Positions 11,994 to 23,790 of a stretch of DNA of 64,000 bases are shown here, one piece after another. The notes beneath the pieces are model-generated. The model did no database searches, was not told where the DNA came from, and was given only the letters and a program-made list of their open reading frames with translations. Source of the stretch: Odobenus rosmarus divergens. Taxonomy: Eukaryota > Chordata > Mammalia > Carnivora > Odobenidae. Each line of letters opens with the position of its first letter. The first letter of the stretch is position 1. The DNA is taken from assembly GCF_000321225.1 (NCBI RefSeq), contig NW_004451515.1:69557-133556 (forward strand), read 5' to 3'. Made by a program: the position numbers and the translations under genes.

Positions 11994-12439
11994 CATTGGT
12001 GATTCCAGAGAGTCTTCTGCAGTACCCTGGCTGGTGTCTATTTGGAGGCAGTAAGGAGGTCCTGGGCCCTCGCTGCCATGCTGTCCCTCAGGTTGCGAGT
12101 TTCCTAGGTATCCAGCCTTCTTTGTCCATCTTTCAGAAACTTCCTATGTTTCTTTGTTGTGTTATAGCTAGGGATTTTTAGTCTTGAGAGAAAAAGACCT
12201 GGGAGCTGCAGGGCTTTCTGTCTGCCAAAACCACATGTCTCTCGAGATACTGTTTTTGTTAACATGAAAGCACTTACAAATAAAATTAAATGTTCTTGCT
12301 ACCATGGAATATTATTTAGTGAAAACTTTTTCCATGAAGATTTTCATTGATTTCTACATTGGATTGATTCATTATCAGCCTCTTTTGTTTCTAGAATCAC
12401 AGAATTATTGTCTTATAAAACAAGGAGCATCTACAACCC
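11994..12439. other. L1M 5' UTR-like then unassigned DNA
   Basis: 11,994-12,240 is GC-richer and could be further L1M 5' UTR; 12,240-12,440 has no recognisable feature. No supported gene. Confidence 0.35.
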
Positions 12440-12860
12440 TTCTTATTGGACCAAAATATATAGAAGATAAAATTTGCCATTTTAACCATTTTTAAGTATA
12501 CAGTTGGGTGGTATTAATTATATTTACAGTGTTCTGTAACTATCATTTCCAAAACTTCTTTATTGTCATTGTGGGAAGTACAGAAAGTTCACATGTACCT
12601 CTTCCTTCCCTTTCTCCTTTTGTTGGCATTTTACATCACTGTGTTGCACTTGTTACATTGATGAGCCATATATACATTCTGTGGGTTTTGACAAATAGAC
12701 AACTTGAGTCCACCATTAGAGTGTTATTTGGAATAGTTCCACAGTCCTAAAAATCCCTGTGATCTACCTATTCATCTTTCATACTTCCTTCTTCCCTCTT
12801 TCACAGTTCCTAGCAACCACTTACCTTTTTACTGTGCCTAATTCAGTATTCTAAAATACC
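12440..12860 (-). mobile_element. L1M 3' UTR fragment
   Basis: Antisense of an old L1 3' UTR: 'AAATTTGCCATTTTAACCATTTTTAAGTATACAGTT' type text near 12,470, the GTACAGAAAGTTCACAT block and 'TTCCTAGCAACCACTTACC'. Diverged, non-coding. Confidence 0.65.
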
Positions 12861-13254
12861 CATATTTTTCAAAAGTTAGTTCATCAAAACGTTTGGAAAA
12901 TATAATTGTTTCAGAACATAAGAAAGGTGAAATATAATGTAAAAACCATTTTTGTAAATGTTCATTTTAGATAGAGCCTGATATTATAAACTATTCATAT
13001 GTTCTTCTATTTCTCAAAGGTGCTGTTTTGATTTATAGCTCTTAAAAGTGAAAGCCAACTTAAGGAGTTATCATTTCTCACTGTGCTGGCAGTTGATGTC
13101 CATGCTTGCTCAGTTTTCTGCTTATTTGTCTCACTTTTATGTCAAGTGATTAATCTTAAAATGCTAATGGTCTATATCTTCTTCGATTTTGAGCATACAT
13201 CATAGATTAGCAAGAAAGGGGTCAGACTTTTTGAGATAATATGCTTACATACCC

Positions 13255-13470
13255 ATATTATATAGAATGAACTAAGTTCCAGAGATGTAAAAAGTTAATT
13301 TCTTATTCTATTTGTTTAGAGAAAAGCAAAACCTAACATATATTAAACTCTACTTTGTAACTATAATATGTCCTCGTATATTTTGTGTATTGATAAATCT
13401 GTGGATAGAAAAATGAGTAATCTTGCCCACAGTCACTCAGGAAGTTCGTGGCAGAACCCAGATTAAAACT
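13255..13470 (-). mobile_element. MIR SINE remnant
   Basis: The core 'CTTGCCCACAGTCACTCAGGAAGTTCGTGGCAGAACCCAGATT' pattern (about 13,420-13,465) matches the antisense MIR consensus (CTTGCCCAAGGTCAC..GGCAGAGC..GATT). The 'AACTAAGTTCCAGAGATGT' block upstream fits the preceding MIR part with an insertion in between. Confidence 0.65.
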
Positions 13471-13481
13471 CTCAATCAGTC

Positions 13482-14163
13482 TGCGGAGAAAGGGGAACCC
13501 TCCTACACTGTTGGTGGGACTGCAAGCTGGTGCAGCCACTCTGGAAAACAGGATGGAGTTTCCTCAAAAAGTTGAAAATAAAGCTACCCTATGACCCAGC
13601 AATTGCACTACTGGGTATTTACCCCAAAGAGACAAATGTAGGGATCCTAAGGGGCACGTGCCCCCCAATGTTTATAGCAGCAATGTCCACAATAGCCAAA
13701 ATATGGAAAGAGCCTAGATGTCCATCAACGAATGGATAAAGAAGATGTGGCATATATACAATGGAATATTATACAGTCATGAAAAAAAAATGAAATCTTG
13801 CCATTTGCAATGACGTGAATGAACTAGAGGGTATTATGCTAAGCAAAATAAGTCAGAGAAAGACAAGTATATGATCTCACTGATAAGAGGAATTTGAGAA
13901 ACAAGACAGAGGATCATAGGGTAAGAGAGGAAAAATGAAACAAGATGAAACCAGAGAGGGAGACAAACCATAAGAGACTCTTAATCTCAGGAAACAAACT
14001 GAGGGTTGCTGGAGTGGTGGGGCGTGGGAGGGATGGGGTGGCTGGGTGATGGACATTGGGGAGGGTATGTACTATGGTGAGTGCTGTGAATTGTGTAAGA
14101 CTGATGAATCACAGACCTGTACCCCTGAAACAAATAATACATTATATGTTAAATAAACAAAAA
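13482..14163 (+). mobile_element. 5'-truncated young L1, sense
   Basis: Begins inside the ORF2 C-terminal region (GGGGAACCCTCCTACACTG), includes CTACCCTATGACCCAGCAATT and CCAATGTTTATAGCAGCAATG, then the carnivore L1 3' UTR (AGACTCTTAATCTCAGGAAAC, GTACCCCTGAAACAAATAAT) and a short A-rich tail. The flanks CTCTCAATCAGTCT and ACTCAATCACTCT look like a target duplication with small changes. The longest remaining ORF2 frame (13,530-13,739) is 69 codons and not functional. Confidence 0.93.
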
Positions 14164-14165
14164 AC

Positions 14166-16479
14166 TCAATCACTCTCCAGTACTCGAGCAAGGAAGGACT
14201 GCACCCTGAAGCTCTTCCAGACTTCTTCATTCACTTTTTGACACTGAAGCCAAGTTGCTGATCTAGAGTGAAGGATCAGAATCTAATGGACACAGTTTAT
14301 CCCTTGATACAAGAATTATCCAGTCACATCCCCATTCTAACCATTGGAGTCACAATATGTTAACATGTTCTATTATCCAGTAAATGGTACGGGTATTCGG
14401 CGCACAAAGATAAAAGAGTGGAAAGCAGCGGGAGGAGTAAAACAGTGAAACAGATAGTGACAGGGCAGCATGATGAATGCTGTGATTGAAGTCATTTTGG
14501 GTATGTCTTCCCCCCCAAAAAAGACAGCGAAGCTGAATTTTGCCAGGGCTGTTAATGTTTCTGAAGCATCTATCTCTAGGACTTTTGAATCACATTTTTG
14601 GTCCTTTCTTGCTCTATACTGATAGAGGTTTTTCCAGCCTATTAAGATTCCAAGCCCAATTGAGGGAGTATGTTTTACAGTTGTTGGAAGCCTTAAAAAG
14701 AGTAAAAATTCTATGTGGACTATAGGTAAGAGATAGCCACGATAGTGACATTTAATGAAAAATAGGTTTTTTATGGTGGTAGGAGCTCAGCTCTGAAATC
14801 AGGTAGAACTGACTCGATTGAATCTGGATCCTACAGTTCTGTGGTGATGAATAAGAGATAACTTCTGTAAAACAGGGTACTGTTCTATACTGTTTCATAT
14901 ATTAAATGAGATTGTGCTTATAAAGATTTTAACATAGTGCCTGGGGAAGTACTGAGTACTGCATTAGCTGTTTTATTAGTTAGTGAGTCTTACCTTAACT
15001 GTGTTTGTAATTGTAAAAATGTAATGTTAATACATCTTGACTTTGTTGCTAAATTTGTGCTGAAAATAGTTGAAAAAATGTTTTATTTAAGTTTATGTAG
15101 ACTTAAAATAATATTTCCCGTAGTAACCATAAATTTAAACACATGTGAAAAAATGAGAATTAAGAACAGTCCTATTTTTGTAAATAGATATTAAACAATG
15201 TTTTTCTAAGAAAGCCACAAAGAATTTACCCATAGAATTCTTCATTATGTGGCCTCAGGATGTTTTAGTATTTGTTTATGTTTACCGGAAATCTGTATGC
15301 TTTGTGTACATCTTTCTTTCATCACATCATTGGGCCAAGAAGTTTTTGATAAAGAAATTTCTTGTTTCATTAATAATTTTAGATTGCTTCTTCTGTCTTT
15401 GTTGAATATTGCCAGTACATTTGCTTAACTGCTCAATTTTTTTTTTATGCCTTCAGATTTTTTTTTTTTTTCTTGGACTATGTTGGATCCATTGTCAATC
15501 ATAAGAAAGTTCTGATCCCGGGTTTCAAGGAGTTTAAAATATGAGATGAAGAAGAATGGTACAAATATATACAGGGTAACTTAAAGATAATATTTTAAAT
15601 ATAACAAATAAGAAAATAAATAAACCATTTCTATTGGAATCCCATCTCAACACTTTAAAAAGCAAGTGGAAGTTTTGTGAATGCCTTACCCAGGAGGGGT
15701 TGATTTCAAAGAGTTGTCTACATTTTTTAACAGCTAGGTATTGGTCTTACATCAGATTGTGATCTTACTTTTATCAGTCTTGAAGTGATTCACTGTTCAA
15801 GTTGGGGGCACTGGTTTGAAAGGTCCTCTTCAGTTATAAGCTGTAAAAATGCCATGGTGGTTTGGGGTTTTGATTAAAAATAGAGTGTGCTGATTTCTGT
15901 GTAGGCGTGCTTACCGTATTTGTTTACATTTATTCAATGTTGGTATTACTTTTATTTCTAGCAAATATTTCTTAAGTGTATTTTTGTCCTGTTTGTGTTA
16001 TAAAACAGAAAAAGCAAAACTAAAGGTGTAAATTCATACACATTTTATAACATGTTAAATAAGGTATTCATTTTAGCAAATAACATCAGAGAAGTTGTCT
16101 TTTTTCCTTTGCCTCTTTCTGTACCTTTCTCCTAATAAATTAGAGCCCTAAGATTAATTGAAATTTGTTAGTTTTCATTATCTTAAAGCTGATGTTTAAA
16201 ACTAATGTAGGTACAGAAAATGAATACTTTTTTAGAAATTTAAACAGTTATTATGTACATAAACTGTTCTGCTGGAGATCACAGTAGTCAGGATTCATAA
16301 TCAGTCCATTCACATGTGAGTGGAGTGGGCTTATTTGGGTACCTTTGAGATTTGAAGCAAATCTGTAAGAGCCTATTATTGATAGTCTTTATTGGCCAGA
16401 GACAGAGGCTTTTATAGATTTACCTCGAACCATAAGTTTAAAACACCAGCAGCTAATGTGTATATAGTATTTAACTACT
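14166..16479. other. Single-copy DNA, no gene seen
   Basis: About 2.3 kb with no clear interspersed repeat apart from T-runs near 15,436 and 15,460. An open frame at 14,540-14,725 ends at a sequence resembling a 5' splice site (see findings), but coding use is not supported. Confidence 0.5.
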
Positions 16480-16640
16480 TATAGAGCCATGTAGGTACAG
16501 GATGTCCTCTTGATCGTACCACCAACTTACTGAAGGGCTGTTACTATGTTGGAGAACTTCATTGACTTCCCCAAGATCCTAGCACCTAGTAAATCACACC
16601 ACCAAGATGTAAGATTCTAGATTCCATATTCTTTTCTATA
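16480..16640 (-). mobile_element. MIR-like remnant
   Basis: 'GACTTCCCCAAGATCCTAGCACCTAGTAAATCACACCACCAAGATGTAAG' follows the antisense MIR pattern (GACTTGCCCAAGGTCACACAGCTAGTAAGTGG). Highly decayed. Confidence 0.5.
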
Positions 16641-18382
16641 TTCCCCAAAGACTCTAAAATTAATCTTAATGAATATTGGACTCATGAGATCTTAGGATTA
16701 TTTTATATGATCTTCCATTGCATTTTGGGGAAGAAAATTTAGCAGAAGTTAAGGCAGCATTCTTATGTTACCAGTCAGAAATGACAACTGTAGAGATGCT
16801 GTGAATTGTTAGGCCCTATGAAAATGAAAGTAATTGTAGGACCCAAGTTAAGTAAAAGAAAATTATATTCACATTCTGAATGCAGAACCAAGTGAGAAGT
16901 CCAGATCGAGTTTTAAAGAAAAATAAAATAAAAACAAGTGAAAACTTACCAAAACACCAGTTTTCCTTGTAGTGATGCTGTTTAAATATACCTTTTCAAG
17001 GTAGTGATGATGTATTAAAATCTATATTAAAGATTATGATAAAGTGCACACATGTACTTTAGTTTCCTTATACATAGTTTCCCTGAACTCATTTCACCTA
17101 CAAGGGATTTGTGGACTTAGTCAACAGTCAACGAACGTAAACATTTCATTTGGCTGGAAAGGGCAGAAAGGTTTTTCTGTAGAAAAGAGAAGGGAAATGC
17201 TCTACATATGGAGACTGAGGAAAATTTCATATGCTAAGATCTTGTTCTAATCCTGAAAAATTTAAGGAAACACAAAATATTATTAAAGTCCTCCATTGCC
17301 ATTAATTCAACCAGGCTCACATTTGTACCCAGGGTAGGACTACTTCTAAAAGTACTAGTTTCCTTCTTCCATCAATCCCAGGAACAATAATGACGTCTCT
17401 AGAGGTAACTAATACAAGTATTGCTGGTATATCCTTTAAAAAAGTAAATTTCCTACCTAGAAGTCTACCAAGAGTTGTTTTCCAAACCATAGCCTTTCCT
17501 AAGTGAAAGTGAAGCAACTGTTAACTTCCCATGTTGAAAGATAGGAGAGAGAAAGCAAGCTGCAGGGTCTGGCTTCCTATTCCCACCTCCTGGGGTTGTG
17601 CCCTATGGATCTATTTTGAGTGGCCAGACTCAAAGTCAGTAATTTCATTTTCACATCTTCTTTATATACTGGCTTGAAGTTTAACTTTGTAAATTAAAAA
17701 TAAATTCCATTGCAAGCAGCTTATCCTTTTTAACTGATTTTTGTTGCTTTTCATGTACTATGACTGCAGTTCTTGATATACTGGTAAGAGTCTTCTTTCC
17801 TATAATAGGGGGAAAGAGATTTTAAATATATTCTTGTTCTGACTAGAAAATATTAAAACTACATTTCACAGAATGAGCTTGTTAGAAAGAACCTTACACC
17901 ACTGAGATCACTGATGAGGTAGCCATAGCAGAACAATCTGAAGAACTTGTCCACACATTTCCTCGGATCATTTGATTGGATGGTTTTGGGTTGGCTCCCA
18001 TGCGTGGTGCAGGTCTAAAAAGTTGCTGATCAACATTCACAGTGAAGAACTACTGAAGCCCAACATCTTACTGTTTCAAGGAAGGTTTGCCCAGAGATTG
18101 CTGATGGTACAGCGCAGAACAGATTCTGGTCTCCCACCTCAAATCCTGTGGGTTTTTCCCCCCACTTTATCTAAAGCACTGTCTACTTTGGATGTTTACA
18201 CTACCAGTAGAAAACCCTCTTTTCTCATTTGTTTCAAACATGTGAGAGTGTGGTTGTGTGAAATGCTTAAAGACTCTGGCTCCAATATTAAATTGTAAGT
18301 GATTTCAAGACAGGGACAGAACATAGTAATTTTTTTTAACCTCTGAGCCTTATTTGACATAGTTCTTTTAGTATAAGCGCTC
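16641..18382. other. Single-copy DNA
   Basis: No repeat, splice-supported exon or RNA gene recognised. Contains the first copy of a 41-bp dispersed direct repeat (18,136-18,176). The open frame at 17,972-18,298 (108 codons) covers that repeat and shows no recognisable domain; I do not treat it as a gene. Confidence 0.45.
18136..18176 (+). repeat. 41-bp direct repeat, copy 1
   Basis: Begins ACCTCAAATCCTGTGGGT and ends CACTTTATCTAAAG. It recurs at 18,889-18,929 with a single T/C difference in the T6/C6 stretch and unrelated flanks. Confidence 0.95.
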
Positions 18383-18396
18383 AGTAAGTGTTTATT

Positions 18397-18577
18397 TATT
18401 TTTAAAGATTTTATTTATTTATTTGAGAGAGAGAGAGCACGAGCTGGAGGAGGGGCAGAGGGACAACCCGACCCCACGCTGAACGTGGAGCCTGATATGG
18501 GGCTCTATCCCAGGATCCTGAGATCATGACCTGTGCTGAAGTCAGACGCTTAACCAGCTGAGCCACCCAGGTGCCCC
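18397..18577 (-). mobile_element. Can-SINE, antisense
   Basis: Full-length copy; AAAGATTTTATTTATT at the left, GCCACCCAGGTGCCCC at the right. Target duplication AGTAAGTGTTTATT / AATAAGTATTTAAT has three mismatches, so it is a fairly old insertion. Confidence 0.95.
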
Positions 18578-18888
18578 AATAAGTATTTAATGAGTAGTTC
18601 TGATTTGGAATAATGTAGCATTTAGTGCCACCTACATTTGGTTCATGGCCAGTATTGTTGGTTCAACAATATTTATTGAATAAGTCAGTCTTCAGGGAAT
18701 CTTTTTGCAATTTTAAGTATAAATTCCATTTTCCACGTAATTTCTGCATAATTTAGAATAAATTTTATAACTTAGAATGGTTTTTATTTTTCTCGATAAT
18801 TATTTTGTTTGTTTTATGTATAACAGTAGCATAATAGTTGCTTCTGGCAATAGATCATGTTTGAATAATAAAGAGTAATGGACTTAAT

Positions 18889-18929
18889 ACCTCAAATCCT
18901 GTGGGTTTTTTCCCCCACTTTATCTAAAG
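18889..18929 (+). repeat. 41-bp direct repeat, copy 2
   Basis: Second copy of the 18,136-18,176 segment, 753 bp downstream in the same orientation. No target duplication or A-tail is visible, so it does not look like a retroposon. Confidence 0.95.
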
Positions 18930-19314
18930 TAATTGTGAATTGTTAGTGATTACATCACTATCTTGGCTTAATTTTCCTCCATCTGTAAATGAATGAGTCA
19001 GTCTAGATTTCAGCTCTAAAATTATGTAACTATATCCTATTCACTCTGTCTCTTTAGATGCATATAAAGATATATCTTACTATCTCTCTGGAGAACCCTA
19101 ATGCAATCTCTATATATCTCTCTTTTAAAAATGTGTAATGTAAATGAAGGTAATACTAAGCACTTTGAAGAAACAGGAGTTGGGGGCCTGGAGAATGGTG
19201 GAAAGTGCCATTTCAAATGGAGTAGGCAGAGAAGGGTTTTCTGATTAGATGACATTTAGAACAGAGTCCCAAAGAATGTTAAGCGAGTGAGACATAGCAG
19301 CAGAGGGAAGTGTG

Positions 19315-19985
19315 TGTTTAAAACAGCTTCATCACAGTACCTCAAACCTGAAAATAATCTGAATGTTCATCAACTGGTAAATGAATAAACAACTTATGGC
19401 ACATGTATACAGTGGAATCCTAGCCAGTAATAAATAGCAACAAATTATTGATACACACAGCAACATGAATATATCTCAAACCATTATGCCACATGACAAA
19501 ATTCAGCCGTAAAAGAATGCACAGTGTAGGATTCCATTGTTATGATGGTATTCTGGAAAAGGCAAAACTGGGAATAGAAAAAAGTCAGTGGTTGGCAGAG
19601 TTGGGGGCAGGAGTGTCTGTAAAGGGCTCGAAGAGGGGCGCTTGGGTGGCTTAGTCGGTTAAGCGGCTGACTCTTAGGTTCGGCTCAGGTCATGATCTCA
19701 GGGTTGTGGGATTGAGCCTGTGTCAGGCTCTTTGCTCAGTGGGGAGTCTGCTTGAGATTCTCTCTCATTCCCTCTGCCCCTCCCCTCTGCTTATGCTCTC
19801 TCTCTCTCAAATAAATCTTTTAAAAAAGGGGGCTCAAAGAAACTTTGGGAGTGATGGAGGTGATCTCTATTTTCATTGTGGTTATGTTTACACATCTGTA
19901 TTCATTTGTCAAACCTCAAAACAATACATTCAAAAAGGGTGGATTTTACTGTATGAGAATTATACCTCACTAAATCTGGCTTAAA
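19315..19985 (+). mobile_element. L1 (L1MA/MB-type) 3' end, sense, split by a SINE
   Basis: Sense ORF2 end and 3' UTR: AACAGCTTCATCACAGTACC, GAATGTTCATCAACTGGTAA, then after the SINE 'AATTATACCTCACTAAATCTGGCTT'. Diverged and non-coding. Confidence 0.8.
19635..19829 (+). mobile_element. Can-SINE in the L1 3' UTR
   Basis: Full-length sense SINE with 11-bp target duplication GGGCTCGAAGA / GGGCTCAAAGA (19,624-19,634 and 19,830-19,840). The single difference is a CpG transition. Confidence 0.96.
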
Positions 19986-21089
19986 ACAATTCTTTGTAAG
20001 TAACATAATATGAAGTAAACCTGATACCCATTGAAAATATGCTACTTTTATCTTACGGCTTTCTGCCATTTTTGGGGATAGAAGTACCTCTGTTGCAGTT
20101 TGAGAAACATGGGGCTAAGAAAATTTTCAGGTAGTTAATTATGCTAATTATGGTTAATTTATTAGTAATTTCAGCTGTAAAGAATTGTTCCCAGGCATAA
20201 ATTATAGAAGCTTTAGAAGGCAGTAGTTTCTTGAGGAACACAAAAAAGTATTCTAATTACACACTAAAATCAAAAGATGTTAATACTGTGATCACAGATG
20301 CAGTTTCATATGATGTGAGAAGTGAACTATAACTGCCATTATCAGAGTCAAAACCTGAGTCAGGCTACTGCCATGTTCCATCAAAAGTTCAGTAAATATT
20401 TCTCTCAGTGTTTTCATCATCTTCTTAGTTTTCCTTATTCCAGCCAGAAAGGAAAAAAATCAGCCAAAATCACCAGTTTCTTCCTCCCTCGGATTTTTAA
20501 TTGAATGCCAAAATCCCTCAAGTAATAAATGTTGAGTCTAACCAAAAGATGCAAATGGGATCAAGACTTGAAAAATATAAAGCAGCTAATTTAGCACATG
20601 AGCAAAGACAGAAAAGGTCAGAAAAAATAATCCACCAAGCCTCCCCTCCACCCCTTTTATTGGCCTCAATGCTGAAACTGACCCTTAAATAGTTTCTTAA
20701 CATAACTGCATCCTAATCACTTCAACGAAGTTAAAGGATTCTAGCAGCTTCACAAGAAAGACAAATCTTTAGTTATCATTTAGTAAGCTCATTGAGACCA
20801 ATGGAATGAGAGGTAAAGTTCTAAGAGAAGTTCTAAGAGAAATTCTAAGAGTATCAGACTATGGAATACCTGCAGCTTACACTTTTTGTTGTCATCCCTC
20901 CTTGTTCTTGCCATAACATTAGGTTCAGATAAAAGGAAAGTAATGACTTTGGCTAGCTAGGTTTTATATTGCCTATAACTCCTAGCCATTCAAAGCTTTT
21001 AACCTTTTTGGAGAATCCTGTCCAGGAGTAATCTTAAACTACATGGTTCTATATTTTCAGGGATCCTAATATGTTCCTGGCAATTCAAA
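19986..21089. other. Single-copy DNA with a small minisatellite
   Basis: No gene or clear interspersed repeat. A 12-bp unit AAGTTCTAAGAG is repeated three times at 20,816-20,851 (third unit with one change). Confidence 0.45.
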
Positions 21090-21635
21090 TTTAAGGCTAT
21101 TTTTTAACCATTTGGTTACCTTATTGGGTAAATACCTAAGAGTGGAATTGCTTGGTCATATAGTGCACATTTAACTGTACAAGAAAAATTGCCAACATAT
21201 TTTCCAAAGTGCTTATGCAACTTTACTTCTCCACCAGCAATGAGTAAGAGTTCTGGTTACTCCACATCCTTGGCAGTGCTTATTATTGTGCCTTTTAAGT
21301 TTTAGCTATTCTAGTGGGTATATAACAGTACGTAAGTGTGGTTTTATTTTGTTTTTCCCTAATCACGAATGAGGATGCACATCATTTCATGTGCTTTCAG
21401 CCATTTGATATATCCTTTGGTGAAATATCTGTTCAAATCCTTCGTTCAGTTTTTATTACTTTTTGTTTTATTTTGGTTTTTGCTTTTTGGTCTTTTTATC
21501 ATTGAGTTATGAAATTCCTTTATATATTTCACATACAAGTCTTTAGTGGTATGTTACAAGTATTTTCCCTCAGTATGTGACTTATTTCTTCTTCTCCTTC
21601 TGGCATTCCAATTTTATATGTGTTAGGCCACATTT
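21090..21635 (-). mobile_element. L1M ORF2 3' fragment
   Basis: Antisense of the ORF2 end: 'GGGTAAATACCTAAGAGTGGAATTGCTTGGTCATA' near 21,125, 'CCAGCAATGAGTAAGAGTTC' and the 'GAAATTCCTTTATATATTTC' block. Truncated at the right by the next L1. Confidence 0.75.
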
Positions 21636-22872
21636 TTTAATTGAGGTAAAATTGGTATTTAACATTACATTAGTTTCAAGTATAAACATTATAATTATTG
21701 TATATATTATAGATATTTGTTTACACAACAAAATGATCACCTCAGTAAGTCTAGGTACCATCTGTCCAAGTGGCCCCTTTCACCTTTTTGCCCACTCCTC
21801 AATGCCCTTCCCCTCTGATAACCACCAGTCTATTCTCTGTATCTATAAGTTTTATTTTTTAGATTTCACATGTAAGTGAAATCACATGGTATTTGCCTTT
21901 CTCTGTCTGATTTATTTCACTTAGCATAACACTCTCAAGGTCCATCCGTGCTGACACAAATGGCAAGATTTCCTTTATTTTTATGGCTGAATAGTACTCT
22001 ATCCATTCATCCATTGATGGACACTAAGTTGTTTCCATATCTTGGCTAGTGTAAATAATGCTACAGTTCACATAGGGGAGCATGTATCTTTTCAAATTAG
22101 TATTTTCATTTTCTTTGGATAAATACCCAGAAGTAGAATAGCTGGATCATATGGTAGATGTATTTTTAATTTTTTTTTAAGAACCTCCATACTCTTTTCC
22201 ATAGTGGCTACACCAATTTATATTCCCACCAACACTGTAATAGGGTCCCCTTTCCTCCACATCCTCTCCAACACTTGTTACTTCTTGTCTTTTTGATAAT
22301 AACCATTCTAACAGGTGTGAGCTGGTATGTCATTGTGATTCTGATTTGCATTTCCCTGATAATTCATGATGTTGCACATCTTTACATATACCTGTTGGCC
22401 ATCTTTAAGTCTTCTTTGGGAAAAAATGTCTCTATTTTTTAAGGATTTATTTATTTATTTTAGACAGAGAGAGCACAAGCGGGAGAGGCAGAGAGAATCT
22501 CAAGCAGACTCTGTGCTGAGTGTGGAGCCTGATGTGGGACTTGATCTCACGACCCTGATCCCGACCTGAGTAGAAACCAAGAGTCAGACACTTAACCAAC
22601 TGCACCACCCAGGCACCCCAAAAAATACCTCTTTAGATCCTTTGCCCATATTTTAATTGGATTGCTTGGTTTTTTGCTCTTGAGTTGTTGGAGTTCTTTG
22701 TATGTTTTGGATATTAACCCCTTATCTAATTTATGATTTGCAAATATTTTCTCAGTAGGTTTTTCATTAGGTTTCCTTTTTATTTTTTTGCTAGTTTCTT
22801 TTGCTATGCTGAAGCTTTTTAGTTTGATGTAGTCCCAGTTGTTTATGTTTGCTTTGGTTGTCTTTGTAACAT
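21636..22872 (-). mobile_element. L1MA-type L1 3' part, antisense, split by a SINE
   Basis: Runs from the 3' UTR ('TAACATTACATTAGTTTCAA', 'CTGATAACCACCAGTCTATTC') through the ORF2 end ('CATTTCCCTGATAATTCATGATG', 'GATATTAACCCCTTATCTAA') to 'AGCTTTTTAGTTTGATGTAGTCCC'. All frames are broken. It is 5'-truncated at about 22,872. Confidence 0.88.
22438..22619 (-). mobile_element. Can-SINE in L1
   Basis: Antisense copy with a 'GGATTTATTTATTTATT' tail and a 'CACCACCCAGGCACCCC' head. Target duplication AAAAAATGTCTCTATTT / AAAAAATACCTCTTTAG is recognisable but diverged. Confidence 0.94.
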
Positions 22873-23091
22873 CATAGTTGAGATTCAAACCACATACAGC
22901 TGGCCCTAGAGTGGGAACTTCTTGCACTGCATTGCTGTGCTCCCTACAGTCTTCATCTTCTGGTCACCTCTGTAGGAGAGCTGAATCAAGAAGGCAGATT
23001 GTCACCCTGTTACACCTTAGCTGGGAATTCATGTATCTCCAACTCTTATTTTTTGCCCCTCTGCACGTGTTTATGAATAATCATGAAAATG

Positions 23092-23279
23092 GGGCACCTG
23101 GATGGCTCAGTTGGTTAAGCGACTGCCTTTGGCTCAGGTCATGATCCTGGAGTCCCGGGATCGAGTTCCACATCGGGCTCCCTGCTCAGCAGGGAATCTG
23201 CTTCTCCCTCTGACCCTCTCCCTCTCGTGCTCTCTATCTCTCATTCTCTCTCAAATAAATAAAAAAAATCTTTAAAAAA
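23092..23279 (+). mobile_element. Can-SINE, sense, recent-looking
   Basis: Full length, with a perfect 16-bp target duplication AATAATCATGAAAATG (23,076-23,091 and 23,280-23,295). The tRNA-type B-box region reads GGGATCGAGTTCC. Host DNA is single-copy. Confidence 0.97.
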
Positions 23280-23394
23280 AATAATCATGAAAATGCTGCA
23301 AATATTGATTTTGGGATTACAAATAAATTTTAGTAGATAAATTTAGAAATGTGAAATTCATGAATTATGAGGATCAACCATATTTACTTTTCCA

Positions 23395-23790
23395 GTCTCC
23401 CTAGTAGTTAGAGATGGGTAGGCAATTGCGTTCTAGCTAATGAAAAGTAAGTAGAAGTCTGCTATAAGGCTTTTGCTTTTCTTGGTAAGAGTGACAAAGT
23501 GACTGGTGCTGCAACACCCTTTTCTTTGATTTGAATTTTGATTCAGATTCAGAAAATGTGGCAATCGTCCCCTGACTGCTAGGTGATAAGCATGAGGATG
23601 AAAAGCAGCACCAGGAAGGTGGAAAAATCATGTTCCTTGGTTGTGCCTGACGAGCAGCTAAACCTCATCCTAACAGCCGCCTATCTATAGTCCTTTTAAG
23701 TGAGAACAATTACCCCCCACATATTTAAGCCACTGTTAATTAAGCTTACTGTTACTTGGAACCAAATGCATTCTTAATTGACATAGCCAA
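23395..23790 (+). mobile_element. Ancient LTR-like repeat
   Basis: The 3' end 'ATTTAAGCCACTGTTAATTAAG..CTGTTACTTGGAACCAAATGCATTC' matches a widespread mammalian repeat end that I remember as LTR-like (TTTAAGCCACTG). The 5' part contains 'CTAATGAAAAGTAAGTAGAAGTCTGCT', also typical of that repeat. I am unsure of the family name. No coding content. Confidence 0.5.

Noticed and set aside
15460..15470. T-runs as possible transcription terminators
   Set aside because: Such runs are frequent in AT-rich mammalian DNA, and no pol III gene lies upstream.
17972..18298. 108-codon frame in single-copy DNA
   Set aside because: No recognisable domain, no upstream promoter or splice evidence, and it spans a 41-bp locally duplicated segment; chance frame is the simplest reading.
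18940..19030. Possible MIR-like tail ('AGTCTAGATTTCAGCTCTAAAATTATGTAACT')
   Set aside because: Suggestive of an ancient repeat end but too short and diverged to list as a feature.
23092..23279. tRNA-like heads of SINEs as possible tRNA genes
   Set aside because: They have A/B-box-like pol III motifs but do not form a complete cloverleaf with an anticodon arm, and each is followed by SINE body and tail.
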